A stretch of DNA of 64,000 nt from Hyposmocoma kahamanoa (Eukaryota > Arthropoda > Insecta > Lepidoptera > Cosmopterigidae): the NCBI RefSeq assembly GCF_003589595.1, contig NW_020653855.1:2390161-2454160 (forward strand), in the 5' to 3' direction. The notes beneath the pieces were generated by a model, which had not been told where the DNA came from, ran no database searches, and worked only from the letters and a program-made list of their open reading frames with translations. This document shows positions 1 through 13,011 of this stretch, piece after piece (position 1 is the first letter of the stretch; each line of letters opens with the position of its first letter). The position numbers and the translations under genes are program-made.

Positions 1-780
1 TTAGTAGCTGGTTCACTACTCTGGTTACCGACGAGTCTGTGTCTGGACAAGACCTAAAGTGTGTGTGACCTAAGTGACAAAAAGCTGCCACCAGATCCAT
101 TCAAAGAGCCGGATGTCCCTGTGATAGGTGGTCACAACCTTCTTTTGGCATTTCTTTTAAAATCATGAAATTGACCTGGAACATGGTGTCTACTGCTTGT
201 TTATATATTTTTTAACTAGTCTTATACTTTCTAATTTACTAAAGAACACTTTTAGTAAGACATTGTGCAGATAGGATACCTATCTGGACCGATACCTCCA
301 GTGTGTTACAAAAGGGTTACAATAATTTTCATATTTTATTCTAGAAAACTTACTGACACTATAAAAATCGCCGAAACAGTATTAAAGGCAAAAAAAAACA
401 AAGAAAGACGACGTTCACGAAGCAAAATACAAACAGCGCGTTCAAATTTATAACCTGGCCTCGTTTTGACAGATATTGATTTGAAATGGAACGTTGCACT
501 GACTTGTTATTTCTAACAAATAGATGGCGTTAATATTAATTCGCTACATAATTGTAGAGGGCACTACTAGGTAATTATTAAGAGACTGGGGCGTCTCTTC
601 TGTCAGTTGGCTAACCTGTCATGCTGGAAGCGTTAATATTGTAACATTAGCCCTTTAAGAGATCCCCAAAAACGTCTTTCAAGCGTTAGTGTCTTGCCAA
701 CGCAGGCAATGACTATAGTTGGTCGGTGGGCATTAATTATTATTCGGAATGGCCAAGGTCATCATCATCAAAATTACACC

Positions 781-968
781 TTTAACTGCCTCTACGGTCG
801 AACAGTTACTATGCTGGACTATCACACAGAGGTCCTGGGTTCAATTCCCGGGCTGGGAGAAATATTTGTATGGCGTACATTTATTTCTCTCATGAGTTTG
901 GTTGAAATTTGTGGGTTGTCTATGTCTGTGTCCACGCCACCCGCACCGGTGCTAGTGTGCGTTATTAT
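781..968 (+). mobile_element. SINE-A copy (tRNA-derived), diverged
   Basis: The tRNA-like head has A-box-like GTCGAACAGTTAC and B-box-like GGTTCAATTCC, followed by the family body ATTTATTTCTCTC...GAGTTTGG and a tail GTGTGCGTTA. The family consensus is about 210-225 bp; this copy lacks part of the 3' body. Confidence 0.75.
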
Positions 969-1160
969 TATCGATGGCTATATATTTCCACAGTTAAGTG
1001 TGTGGAAGTTACGTGTTTGGAAGGTACACGCCATAAACTGATTATTGCTCCATTGAGCAACATTTTCATTTCTAAACCGCCGCAATTATGGAAGACGTTT
1101 CCTTCGTAAATGCCGTTCCTGTATAATATATAATACAAAATTTTGCCTTTCTTTAATGAC

Positions 1161-1310
1161 ATCAAGTGACGCGACGAACAAGTCGTGCATCTGGTGGTAA
1201 GCGACACGCTAACCATAGCAGTTGCAGTGCTCTTTAAATTGCAACGATAGGAAGTGCACTACCACTGTACCTGCCACCCTAAGATACCATGTGCCTGAAG
1301 TTGCATCCTT
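1161..1310 (+). repeat. repeat C, partial copy
   Basis: Contains the family words GACGAACAAGTCGTGC, GGTAAGCGACACGC and CATGTGCCTGAAG. Repeat C is a ~300-bp dispersed repeat with more than twenty full or partial copies in this window, in both orientations. Confidence 0.7.
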
Positions 1311-2987
1311 TTGTAATACCCTGTATTTATACTAAATTATTCTACAAGTAATAACAATAGGCATAATATTTCAGAATACAGAATATGAAATAAAACTTTT
1401 TACACACATCGCGCAAAAGCCAACAACGCCTACAGCCCGTACTGGTGCTTGATTACAACCTCAAGTCTTAGGTTTTCGTAATCGTTACTCATTTGGGCAT
1501 AAAACTGTTGTTTCAAACAAACCAACGTTTCGGGTCCTTTACAGGTCTCGTGGTCATGAGTGACTGAGAGAGTATTAGTCAACAAATTAGACGATTTAAG
1601 AAGCACTGTAGTGGTGCGTCTGTGACAATATATAGTTGTTTATATATTGCTGATTTTCATACAATATCTGGAAGCGCAGCCGCAATGCCACACGCGCGCG
1701 TCCTTTTTGCAGTAACAATTGGTGAACTAGGTCATTCTCGGACTAGTGTTCAAGTACATTTTCGTGTAATTATTAAATAATATTTCATTATGCAACACTC
1801 GAATATTAAACAATATTGCATGATAAAAAAATCTAATAAGACGCGCCACCGCAGTTTTTTTTATAACAGTCCAACTTGAAGGCTCCCTTAATGCTAGTAA
1901 ATACAATACGCAATTTAGATCAGAAATAATAGTTTATTTCCCAGCTAATTCTTTGTTTGAATGTAGTGTTGCCCAAAATCGGTCCAGATCTTCTTCTTGC
2001 ATTTTCGCAAGACCGATACTGCAAGATTTGAGTAAGTACGAGTCTGCAAGAATCTTGCAGGTACGTCAAACTCAGATACAAGCGTTAAGTACTCTTGCAG
2101 CAAAACCGAGACCAAAACTCGGTCTAAACCCAATATAAGTATATATAAACTAACTTATATTATGTATAGTCATGGTCGATGTAGTAGTATATAGTCTACT
2201 GTGATCAAATATGCGATATAAGTAAAGTACGTTTCTACAGATACAGCTAGTTGTTGTAGTTTATTGCGCGAGGTGTCTCTTACTCTTACTCTTGCCGCTT
2301 ACATAGCATAGCATTCGATGTTTTTTAATATTTTGGACAATCTACGTGTTTTCCTTATTTTAGAAGCAATTTACAACTTCTGGGAATGCAAAAGTGAATT
2401 AATGATGAGCTATTTAATAAGACATTCTTCCCTATATGATTTATATGATCTGTCATGGTTTTTTTTTCTATTTTTCCGTTTAAGTTTTTCAATTTGGTGT
2501 GTTTTTTTTACACTTTTGTATTTCCAAAATTGTTACAAACTCTCACATTTTTCATAAGCAATAAAATATAAAATCATTTTTCTACGCTAACAACAGCCAT
2601 GCCTATTTTCTACTAAATACTACTTTTTTAAAACCATATTTTGTTTGTGCGTTTTTACCAAAATCTAAGATAAAAAATAAAAACATTTGTACAAAAAATA
2701 ATAAATGAGCACCAACATCTTGTGTTCCACGAATTCTTTTCATACTTTATCCGAGAGTGACATCTATTATCGCAAATTTTAATAAAATTGCTTTTCATAC
2801 AAATCGACAGAACTGCTGATCAATTTTATAACTCTGCGAATTGGATTAGGTAAACATTTTAAAAAAATTGGATCGACCCTGTCACTATCATATTCCTCTC
2901 CTGATGCTATTTTGTTCTAGCTGCAATTATGTTATTGATAAAGTTAATTCTGACCGTAAATAACAGATGGCGCTCGCTAGTTATTAG

Positions 2988-2993
2988 TTTATT
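2988..2993 (-). promoter_or_regulatory. candidate polyadenylation signal for plx
   Basis: AATAAA on the minus strand, about 110 bases past the TAG stop of the terminal plx exon. The position suits a short 3' UTR, but the region is AT-rich and the match could be chance. Confidence 0.35.
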
Positions 2994-3102
2994 TTAATTC
3001 CGTAACGTTGCGAAAGTCCAACTGCAAATCATCTGCCTCAGTTAGGTTAAAATAAAAACGCAAAAACGTACATAGTAATTTGTTCTTAATTTACTAATAA
3101 TA

Positions 3103-3978
3103 CTATGCATTTTTCCCTACAACGTTACTTTTTAATGGCCTTATTTGTTTCAATTTTGTCGACTGACCATCGAATTTAATATCCACATCACAGTCACTAA
3201 GAGGATGTGATATTATAGAAGATGTGTCGTCTTTTTTGTCGTCTGGACTAAGAGGAGTAACGAAACCACTGTCAATTTTGCTTTCCAATTCCTTTGACTG
3301 TAGATTCAGTGACATAGATTTTCTGTTCTGAAATATACTAATATCATCCAAATATGATTTTGTTTCCATCTGTTTGTCGTACCTTTTTAAATTTTCATCG
3401 AAATCGTGTTTTAGCTGTTGTTCAAACAATCTTTCTTGACGAATTTGCTCATGTGTGTTCGCAAAGAAACCTGTGTTCTTTCTACCGAGTTCTTTGATCG
3501 ATTCAGATAAAATATCAGTACGGAAACTTTCTGATCGTTTCACTTCGGGTTTTTCATCAAGCGCTCTCAAAGGTACTTGCTTGAGATTATTAGCAATCAA
3601 ACCAGAATGTACGGATTGGGATTTCTTCATCATAAACTGTCGCCTATCGTTTTCCAAGCTCTTTTCTTTATTCATAGCATTCATGACTTCATCTCTTGAT
3701 ATTTTAGCGAATAGATTTGGTGCACTAGCACCAGTTTTAAAGTTCTTCTTAGGGTCATTGTCTTCATCGTCATTCTGAGTGAATTTTAATAACTTCGAGC
3801 TGAAGCTTATCTTTTTCCCGTAATTTTGGCTGATTTTCTTTATTTCTGCCGGCATTTCTTGTTTGTGATGCGCTGTGATGAATCGAGATAAAAGTGTTAA
3901 TTGTTGTTCTAACAACTTGTTATGACTTTCGAGACGCGCTTGGTTTTTCTGGTAACTAGTTATGGCGTCCATTGCAGA
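3103..3978 (-). CDS. plx: plx terminal coding exon: coiled coil and Ser/Lys-rich tail
   Basis: 876 bp with a phase 0 start and a TAG stop. The first part continues the coiled coil ([19 protein letters not shown]). The remaining ~240 residues are hydrophilic, with repeated basic-Ser sites ([19 protein letters not shown]) and an acidic C-terminal region. The tail is longer than that of vertebrate TBC1D1/4 after the coiled coil, so it is probably insect- or lepidopteran-specific. The acceptor follows TTTCTTTGCAG. Confidence 0.93.
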   Translation of the reverse strand, partial: SAMDAITSYQKNQARLESHNKLLEQQLTLLSRFITAHHKQEMPAEIKKISQNYGKKISFSSKLLKFTQNDDEDNDPKKNFKTGASAPNLFAKISRDEVMNAMNKEKSLENDRRQFMMKKSQSVHSGLIANNLKQVPLRALDEKPEVKRSESFRTDILSESIKELGRKNTGFFANTHEQIRQERLFEQQLKHDFDENLKRYDKQMETKSYLDDISIFQNRKSMSLNLQSKELESKIDSGFVTPLSPDDKKDDTSSIISHPLSDCDVDIKFDGQSTKLKQIRPLKSNVVGKNA

Positions 3979-6900
3979 CTGCAAAGAAAGAAAAATACAA
4001 TTATTTATTTCTAAAATGCAACTTTGTTCCCCACAAAGTGGTGCCGATGTACAAGCCAGGGACAGGTTACCTGGATATTGATTTCTCTAATGCTGTCTTT
4101 ACTTATTTTTTTTTTTAATTAAAAAAGAAAGACGTAGAAATAGCTACTTATTAAAAAGCCTTGGGTTTTCACCTAGGTTCAAGCAGGATATTCCGAGCGG
4201 AACCACGTAATTAGTTTAAGTCATTACTAACTCTTGTTTACTTTTGAAGCCAGGAAAATCTCTCAAGGATACCCGTATATCGGAGGTTCACGTAAAATCT
4301 TCAAGGTTATGGAGAGACCAGTGCTCTGTCGTTTTTGTTATTGCACACAGGGACACAATAGTACTCAGGTTAAGAAACGAGAGAATTAACGAATCTCAAG
4401 ACCAGCAGGCAGACCTGGGACTACAGTGTTCTATTTTACCAAGACGGTTGATAGCGCCATTGCAAGAGATTTTGTCCCAATACTTACGTCTAGCTCAGAA
4501 CTCATTCTTGCGTTGTCAGCAGCCAAATGTCTATTTTCGTCAGTGAGAGTGGCCATACGAGGCATTTCTTCTCGTAACACGGCGTATTCAACAGCATATT
4601 CGCTCAGTTGTCGGGAGATATCTAAAGAACGCACCTGGAATCACCGAAAACTACATGAAAATCAAATATTTTTAATTATTTATGGAAACTCAGCAAGCTA
4701 AGTAATTTTCTTCGCACCCATTCTTACTTTATGACATACTGTGACGAGACGAACCCTAATGGAAAGCGACACGCCTACCCATAACACATTGCAGTACCAC
4801 TCTTAGCTTTAAGCCGCAAAGACCTTGAGCCAAGTCTCATGTGCCTGAAGCTGCACCAGCACCCTTACCCTTCAAAGCTAGAATGCAGTAATGCTCACAT
4901 TACTGCTTCATGGCCGAGGTAGGTGTGGCGGCAGAACTTAAGTAGATGTACCCTTTCACAAAGAGTGATCATCATCATCATATCAGCCGGAAGACGTCCA
5001 TTGCTAAACATAGACCTCCCCTAAAGATTACATCGGTAACCCAGTCTGCCCTTACCAAGTCATCCGTCACTCTAGTAGGGTCTAGGGGTAGCCGTCCCAC
5101 TGAACGCCTTCCGGTTGTGGTCTCCATTCCAGAAGCTTTCTGCCCCAACGGCCGTCAGAGCTATATGCCCTGTCCACTGCTACTTTAACTTGCTAATGTT
5201 TTGATCTCCTCATTTCTAATTCGAACACGTAAAGAAATGCCAAGCATTGCTCGCTCCCTAGCTCGTTGGGTGATTGAGCTTTTTTATGAGGCCCATGGTA
5301 AGCGTAAGCAACAAGGAGCTACTGAAATTGGGGGCTTATTCCCAGTTGTCACCACTGGCGACAAATGGGAAAAAAAATCCCATATATTTACCAGATAGTG
5401 ACAAACGGGATTAAAAAATCCTAGTTATTGCCAGTGGTGATTTCTACTGGCGACAAATGGGAAAAAAATCCTATATGTAACCAGATGGTGACAAACGGGA
5501 TAAAAAAATCCCAGTTGTTGCCAGTGGTGGTTTCTACTGGCGACAAATGGGAAAAAAATCCCATGCGTTACCAGGTGGTGACAAACGGCACAAAAAGATC
5601 TGTTGTTGCCACTGGCGGCAAACGGATTTAAAATATCCCAGTAGTCGCCAGTGGTAAAAAAAAACAAATGGAATAAAAAATACCAATTAATGTTTGTTTA
5701 TTGCCGCCATCGAAAGGGAATAAAATAAAATTCGAGTTTAATGATAAAAGCACCACCGGCTTTGTTCCCAGGCCAGTGGTGACAACTGAGAATAAGCGAA
5801 ATTGGGTTATTTGAATGGACACCGAGCTTTCGTGGCAACCAAGTCATAAATAACAAAACTAATAATTTGCACTTTTCTGCAAAACACTATTACCTTCTTC
5901 ATAACTCGATGGTACATAGCAGAGTCCATATCTGGTAATTTATGTTTGAGGTACTCCGCCGCTTCTTCGCAGCTCTCACAGAGCATCAGACCGTCTTTGT
6001 GAGCTGTTAACAGGGCCAGGGATATTGAGAACACCACGTCCAGGGATTCCAGGAAAATTAGATCTGTGAACAGATGGCAGAGTTCAAATAACAATGTTTT
6101 ATTTGCCAACCCACTCGTCTTCCGTAATGGAATTATACAGGGTTATTTGTAAAATACTTACAACCTCATCTTAAACAATAACTTTTGTTCCATGACTATT
6201 AATCTTAGAGTATATGACCAGAAATAGAGACGAAATATCATTTAATTTGTTTCAAAACTATTCTGCCTAATCATTACGTTGACAACTGCGTTCAGATTGG
6301 CCGGCCCGAATTCTTTTTTTTTTTTTAAATAATAATAACGCACACACTTAACATGGCCCCGCACTAGGGAAACCCTGTGTCGCGGGTGCTATGAACACAC
6401 AATAGACAACCACAAATTACACCCAAACTTACGAGAGAAATAAATGTAGGCCATACAAATATTTCTCCCGACCCGGGAATCGAACCTCGGGACCTCTGCG
6501 TGGCAGTCCGGCGTGATAACCGTTCGGCCACCGAGGCAGTTATATTGATGCGTGTCGTCAATTGTTTCACTTCAAACCTATCAGTTTAACTTGAGCTTTG
6601 ATATAATTTACGAAAATTGAAAAATTACATATTTAATTACCGACGAAATGTGATGTCTGAATCAGATACCTTTTGTTTTATAATTAGATGTTTAGCTGTT
6701 TTTCCCACGCCACCAAATGGAACAGCCCCCCTTAGTTAGAGATATTATCTTTATTACAATAAATACAGAATATTTTTGGAATACACGGAGACGTACCTAC
6801 AGGTCAGTTGTTAGCGCTGTACTATTTCAGCTTTCTAATTTGTGATTCCAGCGCAAACGAGAGTTGATATTTAAAAGTGATATAAGGCCCTTTTGCCTGA

Positions 6901-9900
6901 TGAGTTGCCAGGGATGGATGGCCCTAATTTTGACTCTATTTCTGGTTATATACTCGATGCTATTAACAATTCATCAGATTTGCTTTCGTACGAAAATAAA
7001 AATATTGAAATAGATCGCTCTTCTAAATGATGATAACTCTGTACCCGTTAGCCTGCTGCCGCCAATAGATTAAGTAAGATAGTAACCCCAGATGGTTAAT
7101 GGAATTGTAGTAACGAGTTAAGAGGTGCATGTATTTTGTAAGCCGATCAATAAACGTTAATAGTTAAATTTTGATATCGGTTCCCTTTGTTAGATATAAA
7201 ACTTTGAATAATTCCTATAGGTAAACTATAGGTCGCTAAACTTACGGGGAAGTTACCTAAGTAGGCAGATAAAAAACTTTCAACGCTCACCACCCAAAAA
7301 AAAAAAAAATTAAAAAAACGTATTTTTTGTATTAACTTACAACAAAAAATCGCAAAAAATGAAAATTACATATTTGTAGTATAGTTTATATATATAATTC
7401 AGCTTTTTGTTTCCAAATGCGGTAGCACGCCCTGGACAGCTGCCGAGGTCCCCCTAAGACTCTTCAGCACCCATTGGGAAGCGGTATGGACCACTTTGGG
7501 AAACTATGAGGTAAACAATAATACAATACAATAACGCACACACTTGACATAGCCCCGCACTAGGGAAACCCTGTGTCGCGGGTGCCATGGACACACACAT
7601 AGACAATCACAAATTACACACAAACTCACGAGAGAAATAAGTGCAGGCCACACAAACATTTCTCCCGGCCCGTGAATCGAACCTGGGACCTCTGCGTCGC
7701 AATCCGGCATGGTAACCGTTTGGCCACAGAGGCAGTTCGTATACTTGTCCCTTCCGCCTCTCGTGAAAAGGCTACATTACAATTTTATAACTTATTTTGG
7801 CAAAATTGACAGTTGAAATTTGAAGGGACGACAAAATGGTGAGCGTGCGTAAAATGCGCAAAACTTGGACTCAAGCCTGGACAAGTCGATTTTACTAAGC
7901 CACACTTACCAAAGACTCTAACGACGAAACCCAAAGGAAACTGGCTGGTGAACAACGTGAGCATCCAGGGGGCTGCATATAACGCTGGAGAGATATCCAG
8001 AGACTCCAACTTTGCGTGGAGCTCAGGTTCGTGATCGCGAAGAAGACGCGAGAGTTGGTATAGCTGCAATGGAAAAATCCTTTATAAATAAATAAAAAGT
8101 ACTTGATGACTATCCATAGCACACAGTACAGGTACAAAGCCCAAACAATTTGGTAATTGTTGTAAAAACGAGACCTTCGTGACAATGTCAAAAGTAGGTT
8201 TTCGTACTAATAGGCAACATTTAGGCAGTCAAAACTGATATTTTAACCAGCTCTTTATCAATTCAAATTGCACAAACAGAAATTAGCTATGGAAGTTTAT
8301 TTTTATAATGGACACAGCAAGAAAGAAAGGGTGTTTGATGTAGTTTCAGAGAGAGATCTGATTTTTATTACTATTATTCATCAATCTCTACAGATTGTAT
8401 TAAGCTCCACTCTACAGTATTGCCATGTCCATCTAACCAGAATAAATATTACTACTGTTGGTTTAGTAGATTTTTAATATTGTTTCTTTAAGTAATTTAA
8501 GTATCAAACGTGCCGATATTCCCGGGACTGTAAACATCCCAGACTGAAAAAGTCCCAAAATCCAAGCCCTAATACTAACTTCTAAAAGAATTCTGCGATT
8601 TGGAGTTTTCAAAGCTAGACCAAATAAGCCAGGTTTCATCACGATGCTTTCGTTCACCAAAAAGCTAATGGTAAATTTGTAATTAAATTTCGAAAACTAA
8701 GAGATGGGAGCCCGGATTCGAACCCACGGCCTTTGCTTGAGAGGCGGTAGGTCAAATCAATAGGCTACCAAGACTAGACGATGTGTCTAATTTACTTTCA
8801 AAAAAATACCAGACGATGATCTTGAACAACGCTCATCATCTTACCTGTACTTGCAAAGCCTGCATATCAGGGAGGTACTGCTTCCTCAAACCTCGTCTGA
8901 ACATCAAATGACGAAGTAGGATGAATGCATCTGCTTCTTCCATCTGTTTACAACATTAAACGTAAATCTTACTTTTTGATAGATTTCGTACGGTAAACGA
9001 TTACCTCTTTCTCTTTCCGAGAAAGAGAAAGAGGTAACCGAGTCTTTTCTTATATATTATGTAGCCAGCAAACAATGACAAGATGGAAAGCGGTCACCAT
9101 CGCCTTTGAACGCCTGCAACACCAAGGGCGTCAAGATCGCGTTCCCAATCCTTTAGGACCCTTCTCAAACCTCTTTTGAAGAACTCCATGCTGTATTCCT
9201 GTGGGAAAACCTCGACACGTTTCCCAGGACAGTCTTTTTTGAAGACGAAATAAAATGACATTCGCAAGGTTGCCTGTTTTCATAAAATTTTAAATAGTCA
9301 TACAGTCGTTGTCGATAGTTTTATCGATAGATTGTAAAGGAGTAAAAATTTTACCAAATTTATCTGAATTGTGAATGTTACGACGTTCTGATGGTTACTA
9401 ATTACGTCATTTTTCTTATTTTGACTGCTGGACCAGTATCGAAATCAATTTTTATTCATACACATTTTAATAAAGAGCGGCGAATTTGATTATATATAAA
9501 GAATTAAAATCAATTCTTTCAAATCAAATCTTTGTATTTTTAATAGACATAGATCTAAATGCAGTCTATGTATGTATGAATTTACAAAAATTTACTGTTC
9601 AAATCTCTACCTGAGGCTACCAGTTGGACGAATAATGGAGCGATGATGGTTGAATGAAACAAGTTCGTTATCTATTGCATAAGCGTAACCAATATTCAGT
9701 CGATAGTCGATAAAATATTTATCGACTGCAATCACTAGCTGGTTGCAAGCGGGCAACACTTTCGAGCAATGAACTGTCATTTTACTCAATCTTCAAAAAA
9801 GACAGACTACAGTAGCAGTGTGTGTAGTTAGGTAACTTTTAACAAATTTATTATTGTCATTCAATTCACTAAGCAAGCAAGTTAAAAGATAGTATATAGT

Positions 9901-12900
9901 AATAAATTTGTTAAAAAGCACCAAACGGAATATTAAGAAAATTTTAACACATACATGTTATTTTATCTTTATTATTATTTTTTTATACTTACATGCAACA
10001 ATAGAACGCCAGCTACAAAACTGAGCCCCTGGCAATACCCAACATCCGGATCAAGCAAGGAGTATGCCTTTAAAATATTATATAATGCTAGTTGACCAGG
10101 ACCCAAGGCAGATGCAAAATACGAATGCTTAGGGAACGTACGACCTGCGAAGAGAAGACTCTAGTTATTGATAATAAAGATGAGCTCAATAAAATTCGTA
10201 TATAGTTCAATGAGTTTTAATAAGTACTCCATCGAGTTTTAATAAAATTCACAAGCTCTCTAATGAGTTTCAAAAATTGACGAGTACTGCGGAGTGCTCG
10301 TAAATATTAATTTTAAATTGATATATGAATAAAATAAATTAAAACGTCAACAACATTCATAAGTACTTCGATTACTTGCAATAAATTCACAAGTACTCCG
10401 ATGAGTTTCAATAACAAATTCATTAGATCTCCGATGAGTTTCAATAAAATTCACAAGATCTCCGACGAGTAATAAAATTCACAACTAGACTTAGTCAACT
10501 TACCGAGGTCGATAAGTATAGCATGTTGATGTTTAGTGAGGCCACCCAACAATGCCCGGTAGGGTTCGTGATAGTGTGGAAAGTTTCGAACATCGGGTGG
10601 CGCTGATCGTAAGCAGTTTTGTTCGGCCAGGAAATACCATACTCCGCCGCGGGACATGCGGGGAACGCCTGAAAGAAATATCATTTTAGTGATATTGCAG
10701 TGATAGCCCAGCTTACAGGACGCTTGCTTCTGATTTTGTATTTTAAACTATTTACTTAGCTACCTACACATCATATTAACTAGTCGCGTTTTATTTGAAT
10801 GTCCTAAGCTAACTTCCTCCTTGTATTCCCCGCTCTGTTAAATTTAAATCACTTCTTATTTGTTTTTTCGTAATTTATCTTTAATTCAGACAACGGCGTC
10901 CATAAATTGGTTAGTAACAGCTATGTTAGTAAAAAGATAAATAATGTGCGGAAATAATACTTAATACTAATATTTAATGGCGTTTGTCAGCAAATTCTTT
11001 TTCTCACAAACACCTTTTGCTAACGAGCACCTGAAGGAAATGGCGCATAATGGGGGAATCATATCTCCCTACCATGGTCGTCAGGATGGAGTTGCCCCTG
11101 GCCCGCAATCTGCAGAGCAGCGAGGCTGTCTTTTCCTCATGATGGAATAATAGTAGATGGTGCTGCAGAAGCGAGGCAGCCTCACATGAACATCCTAAAG
11201 CTGTTGTTATATTAGACTCGAAAAGCACTAATGGCCTTCTGCGTAAAGTTGTAGAATTTTTGCCTGCGCACTACAGCACGCAAACCGCCGCGCCAACATG
11301 ACAACGACCGTTCAAATTAAAAAATAAAGGAGTCCAGGAAACATTGCATTTGTTTGTCTATTGTTGTATGTCAATAATTACGGAGCTTCGGATACATGCA
11401 TACGTCAAAAGCTAATTAGATGGTTGCACGGAGTATAATCACTCATTGAATATAACCAATACGAGGTATAACAACAAAAGGCATATTTTCAATGTGTACA
11501 ATAAACCTTCAGTATATCAAACATTAGATTTAATGATTAAGTAACATAATTGACTAATAGTATAAGTATTTATTACCAGTAAGTCATTATAGTACTTTAT
11601 GTGACTGTTACACAATGAAAGGCATTAAAATACGAGTGTGGGTTATGGGTTCATAAAAACATCACACCAGTGTTTTAATGCCTAATTATGTAAAGTTACA
11701 TACACTGCTTTATCTACACACATATTATAAGCTCTCTGTGATGTGTTCAGGAACCGCATGTCACGACTGGCGAAATGGCGGCAAATAAAAACTTTTCTCA
11801 CGCATGTCACACAACCGTAGTTTTTATTTAAATAGTAGACAAACTAGAGCCGTCCCCAAGTATCATATCGTTCGATATCAAGTAACGTGTGAAATTTGTC
11901 AAAATTGTTAGCTATTGACATTTCATTTGGAATAAAACTTAATCTTGACTGATATTAGAAAAGAGGTCCAATCAAATTGTTTAGTTTTTCAAAGATGTTG
12001 TTGTATTATGAAGCAATAATAACATTTTAACAGATAAGAATTTGTTCTAACAAAACAGTTTATCTTTATGCTGGTCGTAATTTGCGGTTTCTGAACACAT
12101 CACAGAGGGTTTATGTTATGTGTGTAGATAAAATAATACAATACATTTTTTCGTTACATATCACAAAACAATACACACCAACTCATGTATATTAAAAATA
12201 ACGTTTTCATACCAAAAATAGGATTTCTCATCGAAATGCCTATTGATTTCGTATCAAAATTTAGTATTGGCGATTCGCCGGCCGCTGCCGCGGCACGCTC
12301 GCTAACCTCCCTCGACTCGCGGACCGCTGTGGTCGCAGTTCTAATCTAACCTAGAGGAACCAGCAGTTGTACAAGATTATTTTTATGTGTTCTCAAGCTT
12401 AATACTCCTCGCTGCGCTTGTCATTGCACCTAAAAATACTGGGATTATATTTATAATAATATAATACTCCGTGAATGTTATATCGGAAATGTTTATACAA
12501 AATGTACATTATGCCATCGGTACATTAGATTGAAAGTTGTTATATCAATCGTGTACTAAACCCATCATTTATTGTTATATCTTACGATCCGCATCCAAAA
12601 TAACCATCCAACTTTGTATAACACCCTAGATCAATATAGTCTATTCGATTATTAAATGACCAATGTTGAGCTGTGACAACACTAACCTTGTATAACAGCC
12701 TGGGTCAACATATGACGGTCGACTTTGGCTATCGGTTGTGATTTATCTCTTCTTGAGAGCAAATTATCCCACATTAATGAGACCCCTGCGTCACAATACC
12801 CGAGTTCAGTGTACTCTAGTTTTATACGGCGCACGGCTGACGATTCTTCCCTTTCTGAAAACATAAAGTTATATATTTATAATAAATTTAATTTCCTTAC

Positions 12901-12944
12901 AGAGTGCTATTATTTCATTTTATTTCACGCACGCACGCACGTAA

Positions 12945-13011
<67 letters not shown>

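Larger units (their letters stand above)
1..2987. other. sequence downstream of plx, no gene recognised
   Basis: AT-rich sequence with only short stop-interrupted frames. It contains a SINE-A copy (781-968), a piece of the ~300-bp repeat C (1161-1310) and an unclassified partly palindromic block at 1945-2135, in which both strands stay open for about 60 codons because GAC/TTGCAAG-like words recur. Confidence 0.5.

Noticed and set aside
1945..2135. Overlapping ~60-codon frames on opposite strands
   Set aside because: Explained by a partly palindromic repeat block; no protein similarity.
3455..3778. 107-codon plus-strand frame opposite the terminal plx exon
   Set aside because: Antisense shadow of a strongly supported coding exon; no motif of its own.
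5425..5667. Repeated-peptide frames on both strands ([12 protein letters not shown] type)
   Set aside because: Translation of the minisatellite at 5340-5660.
6364..6570. tRNA genes (also at 7504-7740, 22860, 25226, 30000, 40300, 44630, 51470, 53930, 56720)
   Set aside because: Heads have A/B-box-like sequences but are followed by shared SINE bodies and occur as dispersed, diverged copies; none shows a complete cloverleaf with paired acceptor ends.
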